A stretch of DNA of 64,000 bases from Symbiodinium natans (lineage: Eukaryota > Sar > Dinophyceae > Suessiales > Symbiodiniaceae), in NCBI GenBank assembly GCA_905221605.1, contig CAJNDS010001114.1:477001-541000 (forward strand), read 5' to 3'. Both the position numbers and the translations under genes were made by a program. The first letter of the stretch is position 1. Each line of letters begins with the position of its first letter. This document shows, piece after piece, positions 49,822 to 60,021 of this stretch. Below the pieces are notes generated by a model. That model was not told the DNA's origin. It did not search any database and saw only the letters and a program-made list of their open reading frames with translations.

Positions 49822-50039
49822 GCAAGTCCTTATAGCGATTGTGGATACTTGTTGGACAAGATAACATTAAATGTATAGGTGTGTATACATATATATCTTT
49901 ATATATACACACAGAAATATGAGTATATATATGTATACAAATGAATATATAAATAAATGGTCACCCCCCCCCCTCGACAGACCCCGGAATTGTATTTCCG
50001 ATCTGTCCAGGAAGCGGGGGGGGGGGGAAGAGCACCACT

Positions 50040-51022
50040 CCAAAATTCCTCGAGTTTCCAAAAATCCAAAAATCCAAAAATCCCAACCCAAGTTTCGGAT
50101 TTTTGGAAACTCGAGGAATTTGCTCAAAATCCAAAAAAACCCAAAATTCCTCGAGTTTCCAAAATCCAAAAATCCAAAAATCCCAACCCCAGTTTCGGAT
50201 TTTTGGAAACTCGAGGAATTTGCTCAAAATCCAAAAAAACCCAAAATTCCTCGAGTTTCCAAAATCCAAAAATCCAAAAATCCCAACCCAAGTTTCGGAT
50301 TTTTGGAAACTCGAGGAATTTGCTCAAAATCCAAAAAAACCCAAAATTCCTCGAGTTTCCAAAAATCCAAAAATCCAAAAATCCCAACCCAAGTTTCGGA
50401 TTTTTGGAAACTCGAGGAATTTGCTCAAAATCCAAAAAAACCCAAAATTCCTCGAGTTTCCAAAAATCCAAAAATCCAAAAATCCCAACCCCAGTTTCGG
50501 ATTTTTGGAAACTCGAGGAATTTGCTCAAAATCCAAAAAAACCCAAAATTCCTCGAGTTTCCAAAAATCCGAAACTGGGGTTGGGATTTTTGGATTTTTG
50601 GAATTTTGGAAACTCGAGGAATTTTGGGATTTTTTGGATTTTGAGCAAATTCCTCGAGTTTCCAAAAATCCGAAACTGGGGTTGGGAATTTTGGATTTTT
50701 GGATTTTTGGAAACTCGAGGAATTTTGGGTTTTTTTGGATTTTGAGCAAATTCCTCGAGTTTCCAAAAATCCGAAACTGGGGTTGGGATTTTTGGATTTT
50801 TGGATTTTTGGAAACTCGAGGAATTTTGGTTTTTTTGGATTTTGAGCAAATTCCTCGAGTTTCCAAAAATCCGAAATTGGGGTTGGGATTTTTGGATTTT
50901 TGGATTTTTGGAAACTCGAGGAATTTTGGTTTTTTTGGATTTTGAGCAAATTCCTCGAGTTTCCAAAAATCCGAAACTTGGGTTGGGATTTTTGGATTTT
51001 TGGATTTTTGGAAACTCAGGTT
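50040..51022. repeat. giant inverted palindrome of 100-base hairpin units
   Basis: Units of about 100 bases (TTCCTCGAGTTTCCAAAAATCC ... pieces and GGATTTTTGGAAACTCGAGG) run in one orientation to about 50570, then in the reverse orientation to 51020. Each unit is itself an inverted repeat around CCCAACCCCAGTTTCGG. All the long frames here (up to 280 codons on both strands) are produced by this repeat. Confidence 0.97.
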
Positions 51023-51149
51023 TTGGTGAGATTCTTTTAGGGGTTCTACACTCATGAGAAATATGAAATATATTAAAAACACAGAGAGCTATGCTAGCAA
51101 CAGCTACTGAAGTTGCTTACGGAAGTGTGAGGAAAAGTGCTTGATGCTG

Positions 51150-51720
51150 CGCTTCTGCCCACGTTAATGAGAACCCTATGATAGTTGATAGGAATCCTAA
51201 TAAATTGAAGAGGACCCCTACTACAATTAATAGGAACCAATGGGACTCCTATAACGAATGTGAACCCTTAACTAATAGGAATCCTATTAAAAATGATATG
51301 AGCCTAAACCAATAGGAATCCCTTTCAAATGAATCAGATCCCTATTAAAATTAATACGAATCCACATATCATGAGTAAGAGCTCTGAAATTGATATGAGT
51401 CTTATTGCAGTAGTAGGAGCTTTATCAAAATACTTAGGAACCATATGAAACTTCACTGGAATCCTATGAAAATAAGTAGGAATCTTTCGGGCTCCTACGA
51501 AATTTATCGGGGAAGCTAGTAGAAAGCCCATTAAATTGAAGAGGAACCCTTAACAAATCAAAAGAACGCAGTGAAGATTAATAGGAATTAATAGGACTCC
51601 TATGAAAAATAAGATTCGTTTAACAAGAATTAGTAGGAATCCTACTAAATGAATATGAGCCTAAACCAATAGGAATTCCTTTCAAACGAATGAGACCTCT
51701 ATCCGGTACGGATTCTTAGT
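51150..51720. repeat. AT-rich degenerate array (AATAGGAATCCTATT)
   Basis: Many variants of AATAGGAATCCTATTAAA, itself partly palindromic, and a larger repeated phrase (ATATGAGCCTAAACCAATAGG at about 51295 and 51650). Composition differs sharply from the rest of the window. No coding signal. Confidence 0.9.
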
Positions 51721-52136
51721 TCCTGGGTTACCTCTTATTGAAATCCTTTTTGAAATATATTGAATTTCAATAAGGGCGGTACTAGGAACTAAGAATCCTG
51801 TGTTTCTATTTTAAGACCCTTATTGAAATATTGAATTTGAATAAGGGCTGTACTAGGAACTAAGAACTCAGACCAAGAGTCCCTGGCAGTCTTAGTTCTT
51901 AGTTCTTGGTTCCGCCCTTATTGAAATTCAATATTTCAATAAGGGTTTCCATAATGACCACCCGTATTGAAGTTCAATACTTCAAGAAGGGTTTCAATAA
52001 TGCCAACCCTTATTGAAATTCAATATTTCAATAAGGGTTTCAATAATGACCACCCTTGTTGATTCAATATTTCAATAAGGGTTTCAAAAATGCTAACCCT
52101 TCTGGACATTCAATATTTCAATAAGGGTTTTAAAAT
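51720..52136. repeat. AT-rich hairpin array
   Basis: Repeated hairpin CCCTTATTGAAATTCAATAT then TTCAATAAGGG with spacers TTTCAATAATGACCA and TTTCAATAATGCCAA, about 58 bases per unit, plus inverted GTACTAGGAACTAAGAA and TTCTTAGTTCTTGGTTCC phrases. Confidence 0.93.
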
Positions 52137-52386
52137 AGAAACACATAGGTTTAACAGACAACAAAAGAAAAACATACAACAACAGAGCAAAACATCAAAG
52201 GCATTAAACAAAGCAAAAAAGTATAGATCTTTGGGGAGGGGGGGTACCATATATCTCTATTGTTTGTTAACGTGTCTGGCTACTGTGTGCAGCTATGCTG
52301 TCCGTCGCGCCCTCAGCCCTTTTTTTGCTTCCGGGGGTCTGTCGAGGGGGGGGGGGTGAGCAAATAAATATATATATATATGGTAA

Positions 52387-52575
52387 TTGTATCCAACGAC
52401 TTGCCCACCAAGACAATCCATGGCCCTAGCTCCAGAACTTTCAGAAGCAGGTGCTGCGGGTTACCAGGTAGCCATCAAGAGGCATCACGGCACCACGGCA
52501 TCATATGCGATAAGGGTCCAACGGACATGCTGGAGCGAAAAAGCTTTCCCCTGTCGCCTAAGCCCTGAACCCTAA
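52387..52575 (+). CDS. plus-strand exon candidate
   Basis: The frame reads ALAPELSEAGAAGYQVAIKR then HHGTTASYAIRVQRTCWSEK. It is more convincing than the minus strand, which has stops. An ATG at 52387 is available. Runs into CCCTAAA repeats at 52568. Confidence 0.55.
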   Translation: MYPTTCPPRQSMALAPELSEAGAAGYQVAIKRHHGTTASYAIRVQRTCWSEKAFPCRLSPEP

Positions 52576-52643
52576 ACCCTAAACCCGAAACCCTAAACCC
52601 GAAACCCGAAAACCGAAACCCTACACCCTAAACGAATCTCCAG

Positions 52644-52754
52644 GTAGTGGCCCTCCTACAGCCTCTCAACACCAACACCAAGACCGTCCGTGCACAAGAC
52701 TGCGCCCGAGCTGCACAGAAGGCGGCGTCCACGACGGACTCTTCACTGCCATGA
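52644..52754 (+). CDS. plus-strand exon candidate
   Basis: After a tctccag acceptor: VVALLQPLNTNTKTVRAQDC then ARAAQKAASTTDSSLP and TGA (36 codons). Ala-rich helix. Likely same gene as 52387-52575. Confidence 0.55.
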   Translation, partial: VVALLQPLNTNTKTVRAQDCARAAQKAASTTDSSLP

Positions 52755-52805
52755 TCTTGCAATTTCTGGCGCTGCTGTCAGTGCACTTGGGGGTTTTCGA
52801 CATTA

Positions 52806-52885
52806 GGGGCACCTTATTGGGGTCCTTGTTGTAAGGGAATCCTACTATCTGGAGGTGTATATTTGGGGTCCCTGATTTTCGCAAC
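52806..52885. mobile_element. MITE-like family C, copy 4
   Basis: GGCACCTTATTGGGGTCCTT to GGGGTCCCTGATTTTCGC, aligned with the 32768 copy. A plus frame resumes at 52911 (KKSISGHLPQSYEIQLPSWG). Confidence 0.7.
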
Positions 52886-53345
52886 CCCCCACTTCTTTGG
52901 GCGCAGGGTTGAAGAAGTCAATCTCTGGCCACCTTCCACAGAGCTATGAGATCCAACTGCCATCCTGGGGTTCAGGGAAACGAGCTACATCCGCAAGTTG
53001 CAATCGCAAAACTCTGAAATCAGCTCTCCAAGGAGCAGCCGCATATACACTAAATCTCCAAACCCTTAACATAACAAACGCTACCATGGTATCTGATTGT
53101 TAGGAAACATATGTAGGGGCTTTAGGGATACAGCAGCTAGTCACCACAAGCCGAGCTCACAGCCCAACAGAAAGGGCCTCTCCGCTTTAAATCCCACACA
53201 TGCCCCATTGTAACAACGCAAAACCCAACATCCCCAAGCAGCTTTTTCACGTCCCTGAGAAGGCACAGACATTTTGGCTTGGGGGAGTTCCGGCTCAGGG
53301 GTTGAGCTCAAGAGGCCTTCAGGGTTTAGGGTTTAGGGTTAGGGT

Positions 53346-53580
53346 TTAGGGGTCCGCTGCGCTCGTCCCAATCTGCGCGTCCTGGATGACGAACGGCATC
53401 CCAGACAAGGCCGCCAGAAACCACACGCAATACCTGTTGGCCGCTCCACGCCCCCAAGATCTCATGGGAGTTTACCGCAAACCACGGTTCAGTCAGTTCA
53501 ATCCTACCACCAGTCAGAATTTCAGGCTTCCACGGGCGATTGTTTGGCCAGGGTAGTATGTGCCAGTTCTTTAGAGGGCT
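53346..53580 (-). CDS. one or two exons, unknown product
   Basis: The first part reads NWHILPWPNNRPWKPEILTG then GRIELTEPWFAVNSHEILGA and WSGQQ, ending CAACAG|GTATTG. The second part reads AALSGMPFVIQDAQIGTSAA in another frame. Both are strongly protein-like. Unusually rich in Trp and Pro. No family assigned. Confidence 0.65.
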
Positions 53581-53852
53581 GTCTGGTTCCGTAGGCTCCA
53601 AGGTTCGACCCACCCAGAATTCCAGACTGTTCGGCGGCTGGGTTCAGGGTTCAGATTTCAGTGCGCTCCCCAAACCTCCCAAGACAAAATATTTGCCAAC
53701 TCCAGCGGCATGCTAGACGTGATAAGCGTCAGAGGTAAGACGCTTTAGGATTGCCAGCCCATGCGTTTCGGGATGAAGGGCTTCTTGCTGGTGCCTCGTG
53801 GCTTAGGAAACTACTGTTGGGACCTGCGGGAAAATTATGTCATCCATGCAAG

Positions 53853-53950
53853 CTGTGGTGCTTCTCCATTCGCCTGTCCGCAAAGAGCTCACAGATGCGC
53901 GCCTTCGCGAAGCGAGTCGAAGCAAAGTGATGAGTTTTACTCCGGCGATG
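53853..53950 (+). CDS. plus-strand exon candidate
   Basis: Between catgcaag and GATG|GTTTAA the frame reads VVLLHSPVRKELTDARLREA then SRSKVMSFTPAM (2+32 codons). Another plus frame is open across it. Confidence 0.5.
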
Positions 53951-54151
53951 GTTTAAAACCCTGCAGTGCTGACCTCCAATCGTCTACGCCAAAAACTCTG
54001 GAGCCCAACATTCTTGAAATCCCCAAACAAGTACGCAATCGCAACATCAGTGGTTCTAAGATATGACGTGCTTTACATGGCCCCCTGCCTTTGCAAGGTT
54101 CCGGGGTTGCCAGGCTAAGGTGGGATAGGTTCTGGGATGCTCTGGGATGCA

Positions 54152-54236
54152 GGAGGGTTTAGGGTTTAGGGTTTAGGGTTTAGGGTATAGGGTTTAGGGC
54201 TTAGGGTTTAGGGTTTAGGGCTTAGGGTTTAGGGCT
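54152..54236 (+). repeat. interstitial telomere-like array
   Basis: About twelve TTTAGGG units with GTATAGGG and GCTTAGGG variants. Confidence 0.9.
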
Positions 54237-54239
54237 GTG

Positions 54240-54436
54240 GGAAGGAAGAGCTGAGCGATGCCCAAGCTCGGCGATCCGAGGCCAAGAGGCTGAAGTGAAT
54301 TCTTTGGCTCCGAGCTTCAGCAGCACATCCCTGGCGAACACACCCCCCGTCAACCCTGAAGCTCTGTCGCCGCGAAAACCCACGAGCACCCCGGCAATGC
54401 TGCAGCCAAACATTCGACTTCTGCCCAGACCTATAT
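54240..54436 (-). CDS. exon, unknown product
   Basis: The frame reads FGCSIAGVLVGFRGDRASGL then TGGVFARDVLLKLGAKEFTS and ASWPRIAELGHRSA. A hydrophobic start followed by helices. It lies within an 82-codon ATG frame whose first 20 codons look non-coding. Confidence 0.6.
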
Positions 54437-54639
54437 TCATATATTCGTAGGTATACTGAGCCTTCACCATTGCTTATACTTGCACTTTTATACTTAGACT
54501 TAGACTGAGACTTCCACTTCTAGGCGAAGAAGCACTGGGTTTACCCGCCTCATGTTCGGAAGATGCTCTGGGCTTAGGGCTTAGTCAGGCTTCACGGTGG
54601 CCTCACTGCCTTGCCAAGCGAAGCGCCCTTTCTAAGATT

Positions 54640-54980
54640 TAAAGTGCTTCAGACTGCTTGAACTTCTTTTGCAGGGCCGCAGTTTAAACACTGCATAAAC
54701 ACTTTACATGTTTAAAGTGCTCATTGTGTTTGTTCAAACTGCAAATTCCTGAGAAATCTCCAGGGCCAAGTGATTTAAAGCGTTTAAAGTATTAAACTGC
54801 ATGTAAAGAGCCGCACGTTAAACAGTTAACACACTTAAAATGTTCAAAGCGTTGAACTGTTTAAACTGGTCTTGAAGAGCCGCAGTCTAAACAGCTTAAG
54901 CACTTTAAATACAAAAGGTGCTCAACGTGTTCTTGCCACTTTTTCAGAGCCTCAGCTCAAGTAGTTAGAGCATTTCACAG
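54640..54980. repeat. degenerate GTTTAAACTG-type repeat
   Basis: Four or five units of about 75 bases with AGAGCCGCAGT(C/T)TAAACAG, CACTTTAAA and GTGCTCA.GTGTT phrases, and many short inverted TTTAAA motifs. No coding signal. Confidence 0.75.
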
Positions 54981-55239
54981 AGCCAGGGGCCTCCGGTCAA
55001 GGAGAGCCAGAAGGTCCTACACGCGTAGGAGATATGCACCGCCGCCCGAAGCCACGCCACGAGACCCCTCTTCCTTGCCCCAGCCTCCATGCAGGTGCGG
55101 CTAGCGCGGCCTTTCCTGTGGTGAAAGCGGGGTGGCAGGATTTGTAGGTTTCGGGGTCATTTTGGGGGTCTGCAAGATTGGGGATCCCTAAACCCGAAAC
55201 CCTAAGCCCTAAACCCTGAACCCTAAACCCTAAGCGCCC

Positions 55240-55306
55240 TAAAGTGCTTGGGATGTAGGCTTTCCAAGACCAGGGCCATCCCTTGCAAAGGAGCATTCGC
55301 GAACGT
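55240..55306 (-). CDS. exon, unknown product
   Basis: After a ttgtgag acceptor: TFANAPLQGMALVLESLHPK then HFR. Telomere-like text follows on the donor side. A 104-codon ATG frame overlaps in another frame. Confidence 0.55.
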
Positions 55307-55396
55307 CTCACAATAATTCAAAACGATACCCTGTCTGGGATTCGGAATGTAACCGTACCTACTTTTAGGGTGTAGGGTTTAGGGTTTAGGGTTATA

Positions 55397-55521
55397 GTTC
55401 ATGGTTGGGATAGTGTTGAAGATGTTAATGGGATAGCATTGAAGATGTTAATGTCTACTCCTTATTGGGTTTAAGTACCCTTAGAGTTAAACATGTAAAA
55501 TGTTACCCAACTATGCCAAAG
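55397..55521. mobile_element. MITE-like family B, copy 3
   Basis: CATGGTTGGGATAG left and TTACCCAACTATG right. A 15-base internal phrase, TTGAAGATGTTAATG, is tandemly duplicated, making this copy longer than the others. Confidence 0.8.
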
Positions 55522-55539
55522 GTACACTCTTAACCCTAA

Positions 55540-55690
55540 GCTTCTGTCTCCAAAACCAGATCCGTCCAGATACACGCTGGAAGGAGCATTCATGCAGTTC
55601 CGATAGTCTCCGAAACTGGAAGCTTGCTGTTTGAAGCCCGGCAACCGTTTGGTCAAGGGCTTCCAGGACAACATCTCGACATCTGACCGA
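55540..55690 (-). CDS. exon, helical repeat protein
   Basis: The frame reads RDVVLEALDQTVAGLQTASF then QFRRLSELHECSFQRVSG. It resembles the neighbouring exon 55751-55836 in helix pattern. Within a 111-codon ATG frame. Confidence 0.6.
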
Positions 55691-55750
55691 GCCCTGTAGT
55701 AGAGCCCAGAACCACACCCTGGCAACACAAAGCCCGCTTTTCACTGGAGA

Positions 55751-55836
55751 AAAGCTGAATGCAAGCTGCCGAGCGCATCCAGCACTGCTTCCAGGACCTC
55801 CCGAAGGGTCGGGTCCGCAGATGCACGGCTCGGGCC
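55751..55836 (-). CDS. exon, helical repeat protein
   Basis: The frame reads ASADPTLREVLEAVLDALGS then LHSAFLQ and TGA or a donor just before it. The pair LREVLEAVLDALGSL and RDVVLEALDQTVAGL suggests a repeated helical unit in one protein. Confidence 0.6.
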
Positions 55837-56539
55837 GACAGGGCATTGGTATGTTTAGGGGCCTTTTGTCCGATAGTAACCCCCCCCAAAACCCTATTCA
55901 AACTATGAAGGGGTTGTTTCAGCTGTCAATTGGTGTGGGTCTTGAAGGCTCACTGGTTTCGAGTGGTGTTTTCTTCAGTGTTGTCGAGCAAGTTTGGGGC
56001 TTAAGGTCTTCAACTCTGTGGCTCTCAGACTACAGGGCAGAACCCTCGAGAAACTTCCCGTGGGCGGCCGACCATTAGCTCTCTATTCTGGACTAAGCCC
56101 AGTACCTTGGCAGAAGAAACCCAACACGTCTCAACCTCATAGCGAACCCCAGGGACGGGGCCAGGGTTTCAAAAGGTGAAAACTCCGTGCTTGGCAACGT
56201 GCAGGCCTTCTGTAAAGGCCCCAGCCCAAAGACGCCCCAAACTTGCAAACAACATGCAACAGCAGGCTACCTAGTCATCTCCCAAGGACCTCTCCTAGAG
56301 CCAAACACTAAACTCCCCCCAACAAGAAACATTCTCCTCAAGTTCTTCTTACTTGCCCCGCCGTCCGCCCATCGCCCCTCTCCTCGCCCATCGCCCATCT
56401 CCTTGCCCCCGGTCCTCCCCAAAAGCTTATGTAAAAACAAAAACCATGCAACAATAAACACATTTCATACAACAAACAGCAGTGTGTAAACAAAATAAAC
56501 CCATGAACAAACAGGTACAAAAACAGGTACAATACCACG

Positions 56540-56635
56540 CAAGAAGAAGCTCAAGCGGTACCAAGAACAGGGCGCCTCCCGGTAGGGCTCCTGCCCTTGG
56601 AAGTCGACCGGCTGGCTGAGTCGACTCACCTTGGG
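56540..56635 (-). CDS. exon, unknown product
   Basis: The frame reads PPKVSRLSQPVDFQGQEPYR then EAPCSWYRL. A GTGAGT after CCCAAG (56624) could be a donor instead, which would make the right-hand part a separate exon. 55860-56530 has no clear gene. Confidence 0.5.
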
Positions 56636-56747
56636 TGGGCTCTGCGTGTTTTTAGGGTTTAGGGTTTAGGGTTTAGGGTGTTTTGTGCTGGGCACATCGC
56701 CCCTAACCGAATTACAACTAGTCGGCTGGCCGCTACGATTGCTCTCA

Positions 56748-56842
56748 CAATTTGGGGGGTTTACGAAAAATTGGGGACCCCCCATTTCGATGCCCGAAGA
56801 GTAGGATTCCCCTTATAATCAGGACCCCCATAAAGGCACACC
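56748..56842. mobile_element. MITE-like family C, reversed copy
   Basis: TTTACGAAAAATTGGGGACC to CATAAAGGCACACC is the reverse complement of the family C consensus. It ends 12 bases before a splice acceptor used on plus. Confidence 0.65.
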
Positions 56843-56854
56843 TTGCTTTTCTAG

Positions 56855-56977
56855 GTTTCCACAGCTTTCGTGTTGTTTACCAAGCCCACTGAGGGTGACT
56901 CAGCTACGAAGCAGGAGAGTAGGAGGACGCTCAACCGCTGGCCAATGAACATCAAGAACTGCCGTGTGCCCTACTGA
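56855..56977 (+). CDS. plus-strand 3' terminal exon
   Basis: The acceptor ccttgcttttctag is one of the best in the window. The frame reads VSTAFVLFTKPTEGDSATKQ then ESRRTLNRWPMNIKNCRVPY and TGA (40 codons). Basic, with a short hydrophobic strand. No family recognised. Confidence 0.7.
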   Translation, partial: VSTAFVLFTKPTEGDSATKQESRRTLNRWPMNIKNCRVPY

Positions 56978-57289
56978 TCAAATCCCAAGCGGACTGGCTG
57001 GCGATCGGGTTCAGGATGAGGAAACCCCACACATGGAGCAATAAAACTCATGCACAGTGCAGTAGTGAGGCGAAAAGGCGCACCGACTCGTCCAATGCCG
57101 ACAACTCCAGAGCAGGGGTTCATTGCGGTGCTATAGAAGGTTCTGAGGGGGGTTTTTGTGGCCATGACTCGCGTTCAGGGCTGGGGGGGGGTTTTAATCA
57201 TGGCGGCTTCTGGAATCTAGCTACTGGGCAGCTACTAAAGCCCGAGCCGGTCAAACCCCCGAACTGCCGCTCCATGCACCAGAGATGCC

Positions 57290-57332
57290 CTAAACCCTAA
57301 ACCCTAAACCCTAAACCCTAAACCCTAAACCC
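57290..57332 (-). repeat. interstitial telomere-like array
   Basis: Six CCCTAAA units. The island 57340-57385 beside it is open on minus (AVIASLAPRAKPSE between AAG and GAG|GCATGA), a possible small exon. Confidence 0.9.
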
Positions 57333-57444
57333 TCCTCATGCCTCGGACGGCTTCGCCCGCGGCGCCAGGCTGGCAATGACGGCGCCTTCAAGGTTTGGCT
57401 TAGGGTTTAGGGCTTCGGGTTTAGGGTGTGTTCCTTTTTCGCAG

Positions 57445-57510
57445 CTCACGCAAATGCGTCTCAATCCTACGTCCTCGCCCGGAGACCCAAAATTCCTAAC
57501 ACCCTATCCG
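57445..57510 (+). CDS. plus-strand exon candidate
   Basis: After ttcctttttcgcag the frames AHANASQSYVLARRPKIPNT and LTQMRLNPTSSPGDPKF are both open. The acceptor is strong; the donor is not clear. Confidence 0.45.
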
Positions 57511-57704
57511 TGAAAGCCCAAGACAAATCGAAGCCTGGGCCCCCAAAACTTACACGCCGCATTCTGCAAGCTTGCAAAACCGCTGAAACCCTAAACACCC
57601 ATTGCCCCAAGTACCCAACTGCCTACTATCACCACGCCTTGCGCTTCAAGCGCAGCCACAGAGAACGTGGGCTTGGTTTGAGCATCGCTGCACTTCCTTT
57701 TCAG

Positions 57705-57826
57705 GGGGATGCGAAAGGGAAAGGGAGCCCCCCCTTTGGCTCAGAAGGCTGGAAGAAGGAGTCGAGGCCCCGAAACAAGAAGAAAAACGGGCGTCACCCG
57801 GGCGGTCCCAAGCAGTTCCGAGTTGA
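57705..57826 (+). CDS. plus-strand basic exon
   Basis: After cacttccttttcag three frames are open; the best read is GDAKGKGSPPFGSEGWKKES then RPRNKKKNGRHPGGPKQF, or CEREREPPLWLRRLEEGVEA in the next frame. Lys/Arg/Gly-rich, suggestive of nucleic-acid binding. Confidence 0.5.
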
Positions 57827-58089
57827 GGGGTTTTGCGGTAGTTGCAGGTTCGGGCGGAGCCTGTCGTTGGGCTTCAAAGGCTAACCTTGGAATAAACACA
57901 ACTCCCAACTCCTGTGAAAAATGCACAGGGTGTTGCGTCTTGCTGCTTGCAATGTGTCCCAAGCCATGGGCCGAATACATCCTTTTCTACTATAGGGTTC
58001 ACAAGAGTCTGGGCTTTCCACCTTCCCACACCCCTCACCCTGAGCCATGCCGCCTGAACTTGCCGTAGCCCCGAATCCCCCCGAAGCAT

Positions 58090-58211
58090 CAAGGGGCCCT
58101 TGAGGCGGCGAGACGAGGGGCGCGCTCAGCTTCAGGAGCTCCTGCAGCACTTCTGGGAGCTTCTTGATCTCCTCCTCATCCTCCAGGCGCGCTCGGCTCG
58201 CATCGCGTCGG
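58090..58211 (-). CDS. exon, coiled-coil
   Basis: After ccctcagcag the frame reads RRDASRARLEDEEEIKKLPE then VLQELLKLSAPLVSPPQGPL and DASG. Charged helix followed by a Pro-rich tail. The next minus island (58276-58322) reads FGVQRIVDIAQ before CAG|GTCTGG. Confidence 0.7.
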
Positions 58212-58454
58212 CTGCTGAGGGAGCCCAGTCAATGCCGCCAACTCCCCTTAAGCCTCGAACCCAGACCTGGGCAATATCGACAATCCTCTGCACCCCAAAC
58301 TCATGCCGGGTTTGGGGGGGGGGGGGTGGGGGTGGGGGGGTTGGGGTAGCAATGTCCTGCTGCACCCGGGAGCTAAGAGGCCTTGAGATTTGTTTAAGGG
58401 ATGAAGTGGGGGATATGGTGAGGTGGGTTTAGGGTATAAGGTTGGGGCTTCATG

Positions 58455-58550
58455 GGCCTTAGAGCTTTCTCGACCCCTCTTCCTCCCACCCCGACTCCGG
58501 ACACTCTCCAGAGAGAGACCCAACACCCCTGCCTCCGTGGTCCCCATGTC
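58455..58550 (-). CDS. exon candidate, unknown product
   Basis: After gcagtcaag: DMGTTEAGVLGLSLESVRSR then GGRKRGRESSK, with a GC donor (TAAG|GCCCAT). A plus frame overlaps. Confidence 0.5.
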
Positions 58551-58586
58551 CTTGACTGCCTGGAGCCTTGGCTTACAGAAATCTAC

Positions 58587-58635
58587 CTTCTGCGTGGGGA
58601 TGTGCCCAGGACATGCTGTGCAGGAATTCGGGCTT
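58587..58635 (-). CDS. short exon, unknown product
   Basis: Between ggttctag and GAAG|GTAGAT: KPEFLHSMSWAHPHAE (16 codons+1). Sits in phase with neither neighbour for certain. The 124-codon minus frame upstream (58636-59007; ATPQVSVLALDPEGCLVGLK) may contain another exon. Confidence 0.5.
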
Positions 58636-59190
58636 CTAGAACCTAGGTTCTACAGGGCCGCGATCCTGAAATGAAGCTGGAACCGATGCAATCCCACTTG
58701 CATACTTCAAACCCACAAGGCAGCCTTCAGGATCCAGCGCTAAGACACTGACTTGAGGCGTGGCCCGAAAGGGCAAGGCACTTGCGCGCCGAGAAAATTG
58801 GTAATCCAGCCGTTTGTGAATTCCGGGCCTGGAAGACCCCGCCCCCCTTCTTTGGGACAACATAAGCGCCGGAGTCATACAATTGTCAACATGTTTTGGA
58901 CTCGGCTTGACCTGAGTTCCTGGGTCCCGCGCACACCCCGCATGCCGCAGTCCCCGAGCATACTCGGCGGATGCTCGATGAGACGCACAGCCTGGCAAAC
59001 ACATCACATACAGCTTTTGGCCTTGGAGACTCAGGGCTCAGAGCTGCATGTCAAGTTCAGCGCCCTCCCACCCCCTCCCGGGCATCTACACAAAGCAAAC
59101 TGCCTTTGTTTGAGCTTCGTGCTTTGAAATCCGACCCCCTGCCTCACCTCACCCCGACAAAAGCTACGTAAGTTGTCTGAATCCAATATG

Positions 59191-59290
59191 GGTGGTTGTC
59201 AAAATTATGATGCTCTTTGGGGTACCCTAAATATTAGGTGCCGTATTATAATAGGGATCCAAAAAGGGACCATCATTTTCACAACCACCC
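59191..59290. mobile_element. MITE-like element, family D
   Basis: Near-perfect 23-base terminal inverted repeats starting GGGTGGTTGT and ending ACAACCACCC, with ATTATGATG and CATCATTTT inside. Only one copy seen. 59291-59820 holds no gene. Confidence 0.75.
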
Positions 59291-59827
59291 AAAAGAGTTT
59301 ACATGACAAGAACCAGCTAGCAGCCCGATGAGCAAAGAGCCCCCAACCTTCAGAGCCCGGACCCAAAGCTACACACCCGTCTACTCCCTTCCCCCTTATA
59401 TTAATCCAGCCCCCTATCCTCTAATTAAATAAAAGTACTCCCATGATGATTAGATTTTTGTGCATGGGCAGTATTTAGTATCAGGGGGTAGAGGGGAGCA
59501 CACACACCCTAAACCCTAAACCCCAAACCCAAAATGCCACCATGCCCCCTAAAGAACTGAACTTATGTCCAGCCTCAGGCAGCGCACTGATGCAAGCCAG
59601 GGCCTCGGCAACATGGGGCTGAAAAAAAAAGGAATCCGGACGTTGGGGTTTAGGGTTTAGGGTTTATTAGTGTTTCGGGTTTAGGGTGTGAGTCAGAGCT
59701 TTGGAAGAATTGGAGATCTGGGTGTGGATGTTTGTGTCAGGTTCAGGGCTTGCCTGCTTCTGTCAAAAGTTCAAAAACCCAAAGGGAATTGCAGCGTCCA
59801 ATTGCCAGACTGCGTATCTTTGCTTAG

Positions 59828-59860
59828 TGCCCAAACATGCACTTCAAGAATGGTGACCCT
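59828..59860 (+). CDS. micro-exon, plus strand
   Basis: Eleven codons, CPNMHFKNGDP, between tttgcttag and CCT|GTAAGT. Phase 0 at both ends. It joins in phase to exon 60022-60081 to read NGDPGPLVRLGEFSDAS. Confidence 0.6.
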
Positions 59861-60021
59861 GTAAGTCCATGCGAAAGACATCCCAAAAACTGCAAAGCCT
59901 GCACTCCCCCGAGCCCCGCATCAGACACAGAAACTCGGATTATTGGGTTGAGGACCGAGCCTTGCCAGCAAGTTCCTCGAGCCGGGTGCCTCTGCGTGCG
60001 CTCGGGCGTCTCTCTCCCTAG

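Noticed and set aside
49871-51082. Eight or more frames of 85-280 codons on both strands rich in F, K, N, P, S
   Set aside because: They are translations of the inverted 100-base repeat; the same peptide appears in every frame.
50040-52136. CRISPR array
   Set aside because: Repeats have no unique spacers of constant length; units are contiguous or hairpin satellites in a eukaryotic context.
53272-53292. Spliced-leader relic
   Set aside because: ATTTTGGCTT resembles part of the dinoflagellate spliced leader but diverges immediately on both sides; I saw no convincing relic anywhere in the window.
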